DNA of 64,000 bases, taken from assembly GCA_021234155.1 (NCBI GenBank), contig JAJEKV010000171.1, forward strand, positions 673,330 to 737,329, read 5' to 3'. The translations under genes were made by a program, and so were the position numbers. The notes beneath the pieces are model-generated. The model made no database searches, was not told where the DNA came from, and worked only from the letters and a program-made list of their open reading frames with translations. The DNA is from Isoetes taiwanensis (Eukaryota > Streptophyta > Lycopodiopsida > Isoetales > Isoetaceae). Positions within the stretch are counted from its first letter, which is position 1, and every line of letters starts with the position of its first letter. Positions 13,020 through 24,200 of this stretch are shown piece by piece.

Positions 13020-13640
13020 CATAAGCTTGGACCCCGAGAAACTACATTTGCAACTGTACTACTACTTCGTGGATGATTTTGAGGTTCATCATCTAGGGAT
13101 TGTCGAGCTACAAGACACTTCTTCACTTCCTGAAAGCTCTAGTGACTCCATGATCCGTCTACCTAAAATAAGATAAACAGAGTAATTATATATCATGACT
13201 AACATTTGCAATATCCTACAACCTTTGCATATCCTGTAATTCAGAAATGCCATGTGCTATTGGCTAGTTAAGATGCAGGAGACAGCAGAGGCGAATGATA
13301 GAAAACAGATGCATCTGAATCAACAAAATTTTGATGAAAACTTGCAACGTGTTCTTTAGGGATATTGTGAAGTTGGGCAGCAAATAGATACCATCATCCG
13401 CATAATTCTCAATTCCTCCCAAAACACCGGCAAGACTTTTCCTCGTCTTGAGGACTGCGAGCTGTATTTGATGTTGTCAGCCTACTCGCATTGCCAGACT
13501 GCAGAACTTGCATGCTATTCCCAGTGGGTCCAGTGTTTGTGCTTCCAAAACCACCACTTCCACTTGAGGTTGGTTGTTGACCCAAGGATGGATCCCCAGA
13601 GAACCGTGAACTTCGCCTTGGTATAGGTTCGGCAAAAGTC
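13020..13640 (-). CDS. possible 3' exons of an unidentified gene
   Basis: Two minus-strand segments look like exons. The first (about 13640-13420) reads through a Ser/Gly/Pro-rich stretch with IPRRSSRFSGDPSLGQQ and GSGGFGSTNTGPTGN. The second begins after an acceptor-like CTTTCAG near 13133, reads VKKCLVARQSLDDEPQ..., and stops at 13020 after SRGPSL. The composition resembles a disordered serine-rich C-terminal tail. I do not recognise the family. The joining of the two segments and the upstream exons are uncertain, so the gene model is only a suggestion. Confidence 0.3.
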
Positions 13641-14823
13641 TACAGGAGAATATTGACTTCAACAATCAGGAGATCACACAGGAGAATAGATGATACCTTT
13701 AAGTAATTTTCCTTCGTCTAAAACTTTCGACGTTGAGTATGACCAGCCTTTCCCACAACTTCTCCTCCTAAAGTAGTATATGAGAAGCATTCAGTGCTCG
13801 AAAGCATTGCTTGAAAACCCTTGAATATGACTGCATAGTAATGCACCCTTGCTATAAAACCTGAGTTAAAATGGGCATAGAACGTTACAAACAAGCGAGA
13901 ACGAAACATAACTACAACAGCATGATGGCATAGTTGATCCCCTCAAATACTTGATATAATGTAATGGCATTAATTTGCAGGCAATTCTAAATTAGGTTCA
14001 GAGGCCAAAAGAAGATCAATCGTCTAGAGCCCACAAAAAACCAACTAAACGTGATGAAATTTGAGAATTAGAAATAAAAAGAGTACCGGAAAGGGGAAAG
14101 CAGGGGCAGCTTCATTTGTGGAGGATGATCTGGCGACAGCTTCAAACAAGCGGGCAATCCCTAGACGAATATTGAAACCGGGCCCAAAAGATCTGCTTAC
14201 TGTTGACTTGCTCCAGAAATATCAATCGATAGACTTACAAAATGAATGCCACGGCTCTGATAGATCCTCCTGAACTGGCATAGTTTGTCCAGAGCTACTC
14301 GCCAAACCATGAGAAGACTCAAACCCTGTTTTGCAACCTTGCCATCAACAAAGGCCCTATTAGAAAAACCTCCCTTGAGCTTCAAATCAGCACTATGTGG
14401 TCGAAGGATTGCAGCCAGAGCTTGGCTATGGCGACGGTTATCCAATAGAGGATCGGAATGGCCAACAGAGGTTTCGCCCCAGGCTGTGCTTCGTGCACAC
14501 AAGTATCTGGGGCCTCCTCATCAAACTTCCGGTTAGCCGGTATGCACAGCAGCCGCCTGGCAACAGGGATGACCTAACATTTACAGCTTACAGCAGGTTT
14601 TTAGCAGTTTTTGGCATATTCTAGGTATATGCTAGCATATACCATGAATATGCCAAAACCCATAAACTCAGGGATTGCCCCTAGGGGCAACCCAACAAAA
14701 CCCCACATAAACAAGGGATTGCCCCCTAGGGCAACCCAAAAACTATATCTTTGCCCGATTTTGGTGCCTGGTTTATAAATTAAGAAGAAAAAATCTTCCA
14801 ACACCTATAAGTTACCATATATT
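13641..14823. other. no clear gene; two small palindromes
   Basis: Coding-like minus-strand stretches occur at 13.75-13.9 and 14.2-14.5 kb, but I recognise no domain. Two near-identical 23-bp palindromic units, GGGATTGCCCCTAGGGGCAACCC (14671-14693) and a variant (14715-14737), sit 44 bp apart. Confidence 0.35.
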
Positions 14824-15335
14824 TTAAAACAAATGTTCAACGAACTTGTCATACATGGGCATCCTTCTGCTGTCCATGTTGAGCAAAGGTTGTATCAGTG
14901 CATTCCATAGTACTAAGACTCGTTTTGAAAGCTTCCTAAATACTTCTTCTGCATCGCGCATGCTCCCTGCCTTGGCATACATGTCAACAATTGTACTTCA
15001 AGAAAAACATCAATTTCATATCCAGCTTCTAAAATATCCGCATGAACTTGTCTCCCTTTTTCAAGGGCTGCCATCTGAGTACAAGCACAAATAATGGCAA
15101 TAAATGTTATTTCATTTGCTTTTGCATTCATTACTTTAAAGAGATCAAATGCTTCACAGCAATATCCTGCCTGAACATATCCTAAAATCATCGCATTCCA
15201 AGTTGCACAATCACATATATAGATTCTATTAAAAACCTCATGTCTTTGCTCCTAAGCACCGCATTTGTTAGCATGTCAACGAGAGCATTGCCAACAAAAA
15301 TATCGCATCCATAACCTCAAAACATTCGCATGCAC
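14824..15335 (-). pseudogene. PPR protein fragment (PLS type), frameshifted
   Basis: Minus-strand DNA encodes parts of about four pentatricopeptide repeats, the RNA-binding modules of plant organelle RNA-editing and processing factors. Recognisable blocks in order: IFVGNALVDML near 15.30 kb; a frameshift and a stop; TWNAMILGYVQAGY; NEITFIAIICACTQMAALEK; GRQVHADILEAGYEIDVF; then after another single-base shift IVDMYAKAGSMRDAEEVF. These follow the P-L-S order of editing-type PPR proteins. The frame ends at 14824 without an E, E+ or DYW domain. It is a truncated relic with at least two frame breaks and no start. Confidence 0.8.
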
Positions 15336-15838
15336 CCACTTTCCCAGTTCCTTATTTGTTAAAGAACATGCTTTAACAAGGTTTAAAATGAAACGCACTT
15401 ATTTAAAGTCGTTTGAAAATCCTTTAAAAAATTGGAAACTTGAAAAAAAATGGACAAAATAGGGAGCAAAATAGATTGTTGAGCAAATAGCATTCAAAAT
15501 ACCCCAAAAAAAGCAACATTTTTGAAGCCTTTTCATTTTTAAAAAAGGGCAAAAAAAAAAGAAGCTTGTTTTGAGGAGAGACATTAAATTTAAAAACTCA
15601 TTAAGTATTTGTTGTTGAAAATAGAAGGAAATATAGTTTGTCTTTTTGCAAGCTTAATATAAGTACTAAGAAAATCAAACATAGAAAAGAAAAGAGTGTG
15701 AAATCATAAATCAAAAAAATTGTTCTAATTAAGCATTGTTAAAGAGACAAAGTTTTAGGTTGAAAAATGCGTCATCAAAATATATTAAAATTCTTAGCAC
15801 ATAGATTACAATGAAAGTTAATTTAAAATCTTTATGCG
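15336..15838. other. AT-rich spacer, no gene seen
   Basis: A/T-rich DNA between the PPR relic and the ParB-type gene, with no supported feature. Confidence 0.4.
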
Positions 15839-16585
15839 TATAAATTTATCACGGGGAGGTGGCTCTTCCAGTCCACTGGACTCTCGTTCCCCTTAGGATC
15901 TGTCTCTTGCGAGGTTTTAATAGCGAGGCGCCCCTCCGATTCAATGAATGCAGTGCAGTGATTCTACGGCTCGGGGCACCACGGGTTCGGATCGACAAAC
16001 TCCACCTCCTCATCTCTTCTTCCCGTAAGTGGAGGCGGATTTACGTATATGTGCCTTTCACATCGCCCGGCACCGTTTTTGCTCCCGGTTCCTCGTTTTC
16101 ATCGGGGAAAGGATTCACAAAGAGCTTATCACGTCACGATGAAACTTATTTTGTCTGGTCTATGTCGTGCGGAGACAACATTGCGCCCTTGCTTATGAAG
16201 CAAAGCTGTAATGTAGTGCTGAGCACGAAAATGCATCTAGAATCCGGTCTCACAGGGCGAAAACCAGCGAATTAAATTATTAATTAGCGGCTGTGGCCGA
16301 TAATGAGATACCCACGGCTCCTTGTCGTTAATGGGTCTCTCAATTTTTGTAGAAACGATCCGAGGCGAAAGGCGTTGCGGGGTGGAGTCTTTTCATTCTG
16401 CGTGTTGAAATGAACCATGGTTTTTGGCGTCCGTATTTGTAAAACCAATATGGAAATGTTCAAAGCACCTTACTAAAGCGGACCACCACCATGTCCTTTG
16501 GCGTTTGTTTTAGCACGCCAAAACAAAAAAGCAATTAAACATTGGCGAGAAAAGCGAACAAAATAAGTTAGTTAAGTGGTGTGGC

Positions 16586-16661
16586 GGTATAAATTTATAC
16601 CACCATTGCCTTCTTTGTATAAATTTATACCGCGAAGGCGGCGAGGTATAAATTTATCACC
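16586..16661. repeat. palindromic GGTATAAATTTATACC boxes, cluster 1
   Basis: Three copies of the box occur in 76 bp: the perfect palindrome at 16586-16601, GTATAAATTTATACC at 16617-16631, and GGTATAAATTTATCACC at 16645-16661. They lie in the apparent intron after the methylase-like exon. A further copy is at 15839-15852. Confidence 0.85.
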
Positions 16662-16692
16662 GTGGTGTTAAAGTAAATAGAAAAGCAAAAAT

Positions 16693-17068
16693 TCAAAGCT
16701 TACCATCACAGCGGTTTTGAAGCCAGCGTTCTGAGCGGCTCCCAATGGCTTTAACAGAGCATAAATGCGGGTCGGAATGAAAAATGATGACCCTCCGGTT
16801 TTCGGATGTCGTGACTTCTTTTAGGCCATCAAGAAAGAGCGGACTTGCGTGAGTAAAAGCCTCCTCGTCAAAAGTGTTATCCTTGATTTTGAAGCCATAA
16901 GGAATATGCGCAATGCATAGCGTAAAGTTTTGTTTGTCTAAAAGAGTCCCCGACCTCGTCGCGGTCACCACTGAACAACCACATGTCTTTGGGCGTCGAC
17001 CAAATGTAGTAAATCTCTAAGTAAGTAGTGTCAAAGGCTGCTAGTCTTGACTTGCTTTCCTTGCTCAA
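16693..17068 (-). pseudogene. adenine-methylase-like exon
   Basis: Two overlapping frames give YLEIYYIWSTPKDMWLFSGD and then FTLCIAHIPYGFKIKDNTFD and RRVIIFHSDPHLCSVKAIG. HIPYGF resembles methylase motif IV (D/N-P-P-Y/F), and RVIIFHSDPH resembles the strand that follows it in N6-adenine and N4-cytosine methyltransferases. The first catalytic position is H rather than D or N, so as written the site would be dead. The assignment rests on motif order and on the ParB-like exon upstream; it could be an unrelated fold. A GTAAGC donor follows at 16703. Confidence 0.35.
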
Positions 17069-17748
17069 TTGCTTTTAGTCTCTGCCTCTCCTCCTTGGCC
17101 CCTCTGAACCGGGTTTAAAAATCACATTGGTAGGCCTTTCTTCTTAATGCCAAGAAATTTGTGAGACAAAGGCACGAAAACAAAAAGTATTTTTACGTAC
17201 AACTTACCCGACCCTTTGAAGTTAACGGCGTGCTCTCGATAATAGTATCACGTAGTAGAGGTTGGATATAAAGCCTTGCACTCCTCCGGTCCTCGAGGTT
17301 AAGTTGCTTCATTAATTACACTTTGGCGGTAACAATGTCTTTATTTGCGAAGGGAAAAATGTGATCAGGACAAAATTAAGAAAAAAAAGAACCACGACAT
17401 AAAAGTGTGAAACTTCGTCTTAGCTTCTTTGGCCATTTAAATTCGAGAGTAAATTCTTTGGCCACAACTTTTTCTAGAAGTCTTACAAAAATTTCTTTGC
17501 TTTTCAAACCACAGCAAATTGCGTCCGAGGGTACAATGCTCATGTTTTTTGTTTTGCCTCACCACCTTTTTTGGTTTTTTTCGGTGAGCTAGATTGTTCT
17601 TTCGACTCACCATCTTGAACATACAAAATATTCTTTCTTGAAGATCCCACACACGTTGTGATCGAACACAAGTATTTTTAGTTTTGAATGGCGAACAAAG
17701 CGTTGGTTACTCTGTCTACTATATTATTGCACGGAATACCAGACCCGC

Positions 17749-17941
17749 GGTATAAATTTATCACCGTGACCGGGAACTACCGATATAAATTTATACCGTG
17801 CACGGCAGCGGTATGACTTTATCACGTGCGGTGGCGGTATAAATTTATCTGCGTCTTTAATTGATATAAATTTATACTGCAGTCATCGCGGTATAAATTT
17901 ATTTTTTTGTGACCCGGCTTGCCTGATATAAATTATCACCG
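17749..17941. repeat. palindromic GGTATAAATTTATACC boxes, cluster 2
   Basis: Seven copies or close variants lie about 25-30 bp apart (starting near 17749, 17781, 17810, 17836, 17862, 17890 and 17924), alternating between the full palindrome and the GGTATAAATTTATCACC form. They sit in the intron after the ParB-like exon. The spacing and palindromic core suggest binding sites for a dimeric protein or subterminal transposon repeats. Confidence 0.85.
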
Positions 17942-18047
17942 GTGGCTGGTCTTCCTTGAATCTGCGCATTTACAAAGTTTGATGTTAATATACAAACTCA
18001 GCTATGCTAAGAATACTACAGACAAATAAATTAAAGCTTTTACTTAC

Positions 18048-18720
18048 TTGACCATCTCTGAAAGCAAGCTGGAAGTAATTGTCGTACTGCTTCACAGCCA
18101 TTATGGGCTTCTTATCGAATCGTGGTAGGCGGCTGACACTCTCGTGACACAAGCTTCTCGAAGTTCTTGGAGCTTGTTCTTTTGTTTTTTGAAGTCCTCC
18201 CCATGCACTTGCTTGAACTCTACGTATTCCATCTTGTCTATAAGACTCATTTTTAGTCTGAAGTCATTGTCGAGATTATGACTCACGGCAATGACCTTTG
18301 CTTCCTCGTCTGTGACTCCAACGTAGATATGTGCTTCTACGCTCTTCCAAACTTCGTTACATTCTTCTTTTGAAAGTTCCTTCCTTGCTTTGTAACTATG
18401 TGTGCCTCCAAGTACAAAATATGTGTAATCCTCAAAGTTAGCCTTTTTATAATCTTTTAGTTGGTTGCACTGACTCCTGTCAACCATTACAACAAGTGGC
18501 GACACATGGGCATGAGGATTCCTTCTCATTCTTTGCTTGAGTATAGCCACATGTGCAGCGTCTGACTTTAGGTACTGAAGAACTCGACCCCATCTTCATT
18601 TTTAAGCGACCTCTTAATAGTGCTCAATGTCAAGGAAATTGTTTGCTTAAGCGGTTTAGTGTCATTAACCTTTTTTTTAGAATAGCACTTGACTTGTCCA
18701 CGGGCTTCACAACAATATCT
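18048..18720 (-). pseudogene. ParB-like domain exon
   Basis: A 149-residue open segment contains a ParB/sulfiredoxin-like fold signature: PLVVMVDRSQC, then FVLGGTHSYKARKEL (the GG-x-HR-type motif followed by an alanine-rich helix), then VGVTDEEAKVIAVSHNLDN, matching the DEEA...A..EN region of ParB N-terminal domains. Prokaryotic relatives bind or cleave DNA and use CTP; the eukaryotic role is unknown. Upstream sequence (KQTISLTLSTIKRSLKNEDG) joins after one missing base. Downstream, after another shift, KPIMAVKQYDNYFQLAFRDG leads to a GTAAGT donor at 18047. Confidence 0.5.
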
Positions 18721-18966
18721 TTTTGACCTTACGAAGAGCCTGGCGACTCCTCTATAGTCAATGCCTTTGTGGTTCTAGTCTTTTTTTTTTTTTGGGGGGG
18801 AGTGTATGTATCTACTACGGGGAATGCTTCCTACCTTTCCCTTTGGTATTACTATTTCCTCCTCTTCCTCTTCTTCTTCTACTTCGTCAACATTTTCTTC
18901 CTCTTCGATAGTAGTAGCCCAACCAAAAGGGGTTATGTGTATTTTAGGCTCGGCCAAAAGGCCCAT

Positions 18967-19740
18967 TCTTTAGGAATAAGGTTTACAGACTATCAAGATG
19001 TTCGCTCGAACAAGAGCTTTGGAGGCATTTAGTCTGTGTATTTGGAGAGCTTATCATTAGATGGGATCAGATAAAAAGCCTTTAACCGATTTTCATATAT
19101 CCCATCCATCCCTTTGAATGTATAGTCTTTGCTAGAAAGAGCTTGGCTAAAAGAAATGGGCTGCGACACTAGAGGTATTCACACTATTAAGTGGCTTTAA
19201 GTTCTTTGTTTATGATTTAGCTTAAGCTAGGATGAATGCCTACCTATTGAGTTCATTGCATTCTTAGCCTTCTAATTCAGACATTCTTTACAGTATGGTA
19301 TCAGTTCCCATCTGAGATTTGTCGACTTGTTGCATAGTTTTAGAAATGTGTGCTTAAGAAGAATGACATAGATGAGATACTCATCCAGAAAACCGCCAAT
19401 TGTATAGCATTGCTTTTTATGAGAAAGATTATGCAATGTACTTACTGGCCATTACATAGAGTAAACCGCAAATGAATTATATAACAACATGACTAGCATG
19501 GATAGGAATTAGACAGAAAGAAATGGGGCAGAAGCCCATAATCCTTTTCTTAAATGGAGGACATATTAAGGTGGTGATGAAGGATTTACACAACCTAGCG
19601 AGACCTTAGCTTATACCCATAAATTTGAGTCCCTACAAACAACTATGTCAGGCTTTAATGTTTTAAAGTTTATTGTTTCTCATTCGTTCTGAGGGAGGAA
19701 TGACGGCCACATCTATGATCGTGTCTATTGAGAGATGGAC
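18967..19740. other. no gene seen
   Basis: No supported coding or structural feature between the ParB-type gene and the LINE fragment. Confidence 0.4.
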
Positions 19741-20611
19741 ACACTTATTACAGTTAATACATGCCTTCGTTCCAGACCCTAAAGCCCAGTATATGGGCAC
19801 AAGTGATGCCTCGATGTCTGGACACTAGATCTGAAATTACAGCCCGCGAAAGAAATATTGTGTTGAAGCGGAAGTGCAGACATTGGAAAGGGAACATGTT
19901 GAGGTGGGCGTACAGACATCTCCACAATCCCAAGGGGACCGGGGAATCGCTTGATCTTAGAGCTAGCGAGACGGGGGCGGGCTGCCTCGGTATCTTCTGT
20001 TACTAGGGCACGAACTTGCGTATTATAGGGGTTCTTGCGAAAGATGATGCCCTTTCGATATGGATCTTTGCTTTGCATTTTTCAGCGATGTCATGCATGT
20101 GAAGGCTGGTGGAGTTGTCTCTGCTACTAGGGTGGGAGCGGCAAGACCTGATCGTCCTCGCCATCTTTTGGTTCGGTTTCAAGACACTCTTAGCCGCTTA
20201 CATGTTCTTCAGCATGGAAACCATCTCAGAGGGACTAGTTTCTCGATCTGGGGAGGACCTCTCCTCTCTTCAATTGTGTAACCGTAAGGAGGAGCTCTGC
20301 AAAGGTGAGGGCAGCCCCTTTGCAAAAGAAATGGGCGATGTCTGCGGGGAGGCGCAGCAATTATTCTAGATCAATGGCCTTCCAATCCTTGGACTGGCTA
20401 TGCCTAGATAATTTTAGAAGCATAAATTTACCACTAGCATTAGCATTATCTTATCTTATCTTATTGTTGGTAGCCTTTTAATATTTGGTTATTGTGTTTA
20501 GTGATGGGGCATAGTCCCCAGGTTTTAGATGGGTTGTTACTCTTGCATGTGCCGTCCCATAACCCGTTGGGTTCCCGTGGACGTAAAAATTCATCTTATC
20601 TTATCTTATCT
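19741..20611 (+). mobile_element. LINE fragment with ORF1-like C-terminus and tail
   Basis: About 20.13-20.37 kb, read in shifting frames, resembles the C-terminal RNA-binding part of LINE ORF1 proteins: RPRHLLVRFQDTLSRLHVLQ, HLRGTSFSI, EDLSSLQL. The 3' end has a stem-loop AACCC-GTT-GGGTT (20561-20573), then CCCGTGGACGTAAAAATTC and a pentamer tail (ATCTT repeated, to 20611). Hairpin, GTGGACG motif and microsatellite tail match the minus-strand LINE at 3.85 kb. No RT domain is present, so this is a truncated or rearranged copy. The left boundary is uncertain. Confidence 0.6.
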
Positions 20612-22367
20612 GATAAGATGCAGTGCAATGTAAACAAATGTTAGTATCCTGAAATACTTGTTCATGGTCACATGAAAAGAGAGGCAGTTGAAGAAGGCAG
20701 CTTAGAGGACTTTGTTTTTGGCTCATGCATGCACTCAAGGTTGTAGTTTTTGTATCTTAATCAAGTTAAGTCTTCAAAACATTAAATTTTTTGGGTCACA
20801 TGAACTGCGCGGAATAAAATGTCATTATGTAACCTAAGTACAAGGCATTTCCAGAGCTAAATCAACTTCTATTCCACCAACATTGTTCATCCTTAGGATG
20901 ATCTGTATTCCTGTTCTTGAGTAAGGTTGGTTGCTGAATATTTACACCAATGAGATTTGTGTGCATCCAAGATATGCACTTTTCATCTGTTTGCGATTTT
21001 AAACTCCATGAAGGTAGGCTGCGAATCTTTGCGAAACTATCTCTGGGAATGGTAAAGGAATCAATTGGTCATGCCATAAGGACCAAAGCGGAGTTGATTT
21101 GAACTTCGAGAAGAGGATATGGCTTGCTCACGAAAATCCAATGTTCCTCTTGCCTGCATGGATTTCAACCCCCAATGTTGATCACTAGTCCATTTGGAGA
21201 TTGTTCAAAACCAGCAATCAATCCTTCAATTTGCACTAGTCAACTTGAAATGCAACAATGGCAGCCTGTGGAGTTGCTATATGAGTCTTAATGCCCAATA
21301 CCTTCTTGCTGCACATAGCACCATTCTTTTGTAAAGGTCTACATATAGCTTATCTAATAATGTTTCTCTTAGCGATGCTTTGCTCTTAACTTCAGAGAAT
21401 TACTGCGAAATCATGGATCCTCTTGAATCTAAAATCCAAACCTTATTTTTGGGGTAGCTTATTGTACTGCTAGTGCGTTATTTCTGGTCTCTCATTGCAT
21501 TCTTAAGTTATTCTAACCTTGTCAAGTCAAAAAGGTCTTCAATTGTAAATCTGACGTCGGCGATCCGATAGAGTTAGCTACAACTGAACATGGGAAATTC
21601 AATTTGGAGATTTGTAAAGTAAGCAGCTTATTTTATTTCATCTGCTATTCTTATAGAATCTAATCATGCCATTATTGTTTGGAACAGTCTGCTCCACACC
21701 TATGCCAAGTTTTTTTAGTTGCTCGATGAATAAGGAACCCATTGTGCAAGAATTATCAAATGGTGGGGAACATTTTGAATGATGCTACATCATTGGAGTG
21801 GTATTTACTGGCTATATCATTGGTATTTTGTGGCATTTTTGTATGCCTTATTTTTAACACGAGTTATTATCGCTTCAACAGAAGATTCTGGATTTCTGGT
21901 TGTAGCTATACCAATAGGTGTGAATTTTTGTCTTCCTAGGATCTTGCTTCCAACTGAACATTAGAAACATTAATGATGGTTATGTACGTATCGACAATGA
22001 GCTTTCTAATGTTACTCCGGCAAGTTCCTGCTACTGCATTTTGTAATCCAAATTTACTATGTTTTTTGTAATCCACTAAATCAAATGTTTACACTTCAAA
22101 AATTTGTACTCTTTTAACACTAGAGTTGTCCCTTGATGAACCCAAATGAGTTCATTCGTACACTTTTTTTGAAATTCTATGAGATAAAGAATTTGTCTAC
22201 GTACTCACAATATGTTGTCCTCCATGAGTGTACATATAAGGAAAAATTTATGAAAAATATAGAAAGCTTCTATTACCAGCCATAATATGGAGCCGAATGC
22301 AAAGGGGTCAAGTTTATTCTCAAAGTCTTTAACATTTCTCACATTATTTTGTAAATATGATTTTTCC
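20612..22367. other. no gene seen
   Basis: AT-rich DNA. Short frames at 21.7-22.0 kb are hydrophobic but show no recognisable family. Confidence 0.4.
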
Positions 22368-24186
22368 TGTGACGCTCCCTGAATATATACGGCACTCCGG
22401 ACGTATACATAAAGGGACTTCCCCCTCCCATGGCAATCAACTCGCCATGAGCAGGACCCTCCGTCTACCTCGGACTACTCACATAGCAGATACCCGGGGG
22501 AAGGACACGGAAGTGTCATTCCGGGCCATACCTTCAATGGATCTCCTATATCGCGGAAGCGTGAATACAAAGTTAGTACACAGCATAATCATATAATAAA
22601 TAACCACCACGAAGGGTAGCACATCCATCAAATAATATAGCGGAAAGATACATCTAATACTAAGGAAAGCAGGGGCATATGCATGCTACACCACGCCATT
22701 TTGGAACACCTTAAAGTACACTAGGTACTTTTGGATTGGGTACCATTTTCTTGTTCCTTTGGTCAAAACTAATTCAAAACTTCAATGTAAAATGTCAAAA
22801 ACATATCAATGTTCAAGGTTAAGATAGACATAATACTATTGGAGGTCAAAATGAATGCATTCAATTTAACATTTGTAGTTATTGAGATATTATAAAAGTA
22901 CCCGATTACCCGGTGTTGGGTACTTTTTTTAAATATTTTAATGGTTCCTAAATGGTACTTTTTTTTTAGGGTGTAGTATGCTTATGCCCAAATCCCAAAC
23001 AAGGTTCTACCCGGCTCGGACTCAATGGGGATCGGTGGCGGCTAGGTCTCGGGGAGATCGTGAGGGATGAAGAATCTTAACAGGGGCATTGGGCATAGAA
23101 CATTGGCTAGGGTTGTCCCTCTCTCACATTGCACACTTTGCGGATGAGCTGAATCAAGCTATGGCGCCATTGTAGCCTTCAGGAGGCGTAGGCTCAAAGG
23201 GGTAAGCCGTAAGCCTACTCCGGTTGCATCTCCACAGTCCGATGAGGCGGTGGGAAGTGTCCCCTTCAGTCGCGATGAATCCATGGGTGAGCTAGAGGAA
23301 GAGATCCATCGGCACCTCCCTCCCGTGCAGGCGTACTCCCCTAACTTTATCATCAAAGTGCGGGATGCCCCTTGGGTCACACCTCTCGTACCCGGGGGAG
23401 TGTCGGACCCATACCGACCCCTCTCGTGGTGACTATTAGGCCTAGCTCACTATAGGATTCCCCGTAGCCTTTTATGCTCCGGCGAGACCCCACCCCACAC
23501 TTCATCACTACGGCCCCTTATCTGGTGCTTCAATGATGCCATAGATTCCATACTCGGTGGGATCTTGTGCGCAGGCCGCAATTTACTGGATCTAATAGAA
23601 GCATACTAAATAAACATAGGATACAGAGGTCTCTATCCCCCTTAATCCCTGTTTTCTCAGAGATGCTACCAAAGATACATCCATCCATCATAGTACATAA
23701 TCAAGAACTAAGAGCAGTTCTAACTATCAAACAAGGGTTATTCAACAGCAAAAGATCAACAAAGAAGCCTGACAGAGGCGCTGACCCTAGAAATACCAAG
23801 TTAACCTAATTACTAACCCGAATTACGACTGGAACCGTTGTCATGTGGAATCTCCATGCTTGACTAGGCTGGGAGCTCAACTGCTCCTGCTACTTGGTTC
23901 GATTTGGGGCAAAATTGGGATAGGGATCCAATTTTCTCCCTCAAATTAGCATCCTCATTCTGGCCAATCGAGTTTGGCCAGGTGTCTCTTAACTAATTAA
24001 TTAATTAGCTTAATTAAGTTAATTAGGTAATTAACCCTTAATTAACCCCTTATTTCATTAGCATAGCTAAATTAATCCTTTATGGTTAACTCTGTAGGTT
24101 ACATACCCCCATGATGGCATATCCTCGGCCAGTGACGTGTCAGTATATTTATACATACACCGTATAAATATGTGGAACGTCACATT
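22368..24186 (-). repeat. E1 3' LTR
   Basis: Begins TGTGACG and ends CGTCACA, a perfect 7-bp terminal inversion. It aligns along its length with 33216-34697, apart from a 318-bp insertion at 22672-22989 and many small indels. An AT-rich block of TTAATTA units lies near 23.99-24.07 kb. Confidence 0.9.
22672..22989. mobile_element. MITE inserted in the E1 3' LTR
   Basis: A 318-bp segment present in the 3' LTR but absent from the 5' LTR. Its ends are inverted repeats: GGGGCATATGCATGCTACACC on the left, and GGGCATAAGCATACTACACC when the right end is read on the minus strand (about 17 of 20 match). It has no coding capacity. The uninterrupted 5' LTR shows the empty site (AAGGAAAACATCCCAAAC). The duplication is probably 3 bp but is blurred. 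It inserted after E1 did. Confidence 0.8.
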
Positions 24187-24200
24187 CCCCCCCCCTTGGA
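24187..24200 (-). other. E1 polypurine tract
   Basis: Minus strand reads CCAAGGGGGGGGGAA directly against the TG of the 3' LTR, the expected priming site for plus-strand cDNA synthesis. Confidence 0.85.

Larger units (their letters stand above)
15844..18966 (-). pseudogene. ParB-like / adenine methyltransferase-like multi-exon gene, decayed
   Basis: On the minus strand a chain of exon-like segments runs from about 18.97 to 15.84 kb. In order: an acidic stretch with an E8 run, a ParB-like exon (18.72-18.05 kb), an exon near 17.65-17.61 kb, a methylase-like exon (17.06-16.70 kb) and a further segment at 16.27-15.84 kb (HIYVNPPPLTGRRDEEVEF). Donor-like sites follow several exons: GTAAGT at 18047, GTGAGT at 17609 and GTAAGC at 16703. 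ParB-methylase fusions are familiar as prokaryotic and phage DNA-modification proteins; a spliced version in a plant-like genome is unusual. At least two single-base shifts and a stop in the first exons indicate decay or sequence error. No transposase was seen, so whether it belongs to a mobile element is open. Confidence 0.45.

Noticed and set aside
14197-14502. 101-residue minus-strand frame next to the PPR relic
   Set aside because: Possible exon, but competing frames look equally plausible and no family was recognised.
21742-21964. Hydrophobic plus-strand frames
   Set aside because: Could be read as membrane segments, but in AT-rich DNA such frames arise by chance; no homology recognised.
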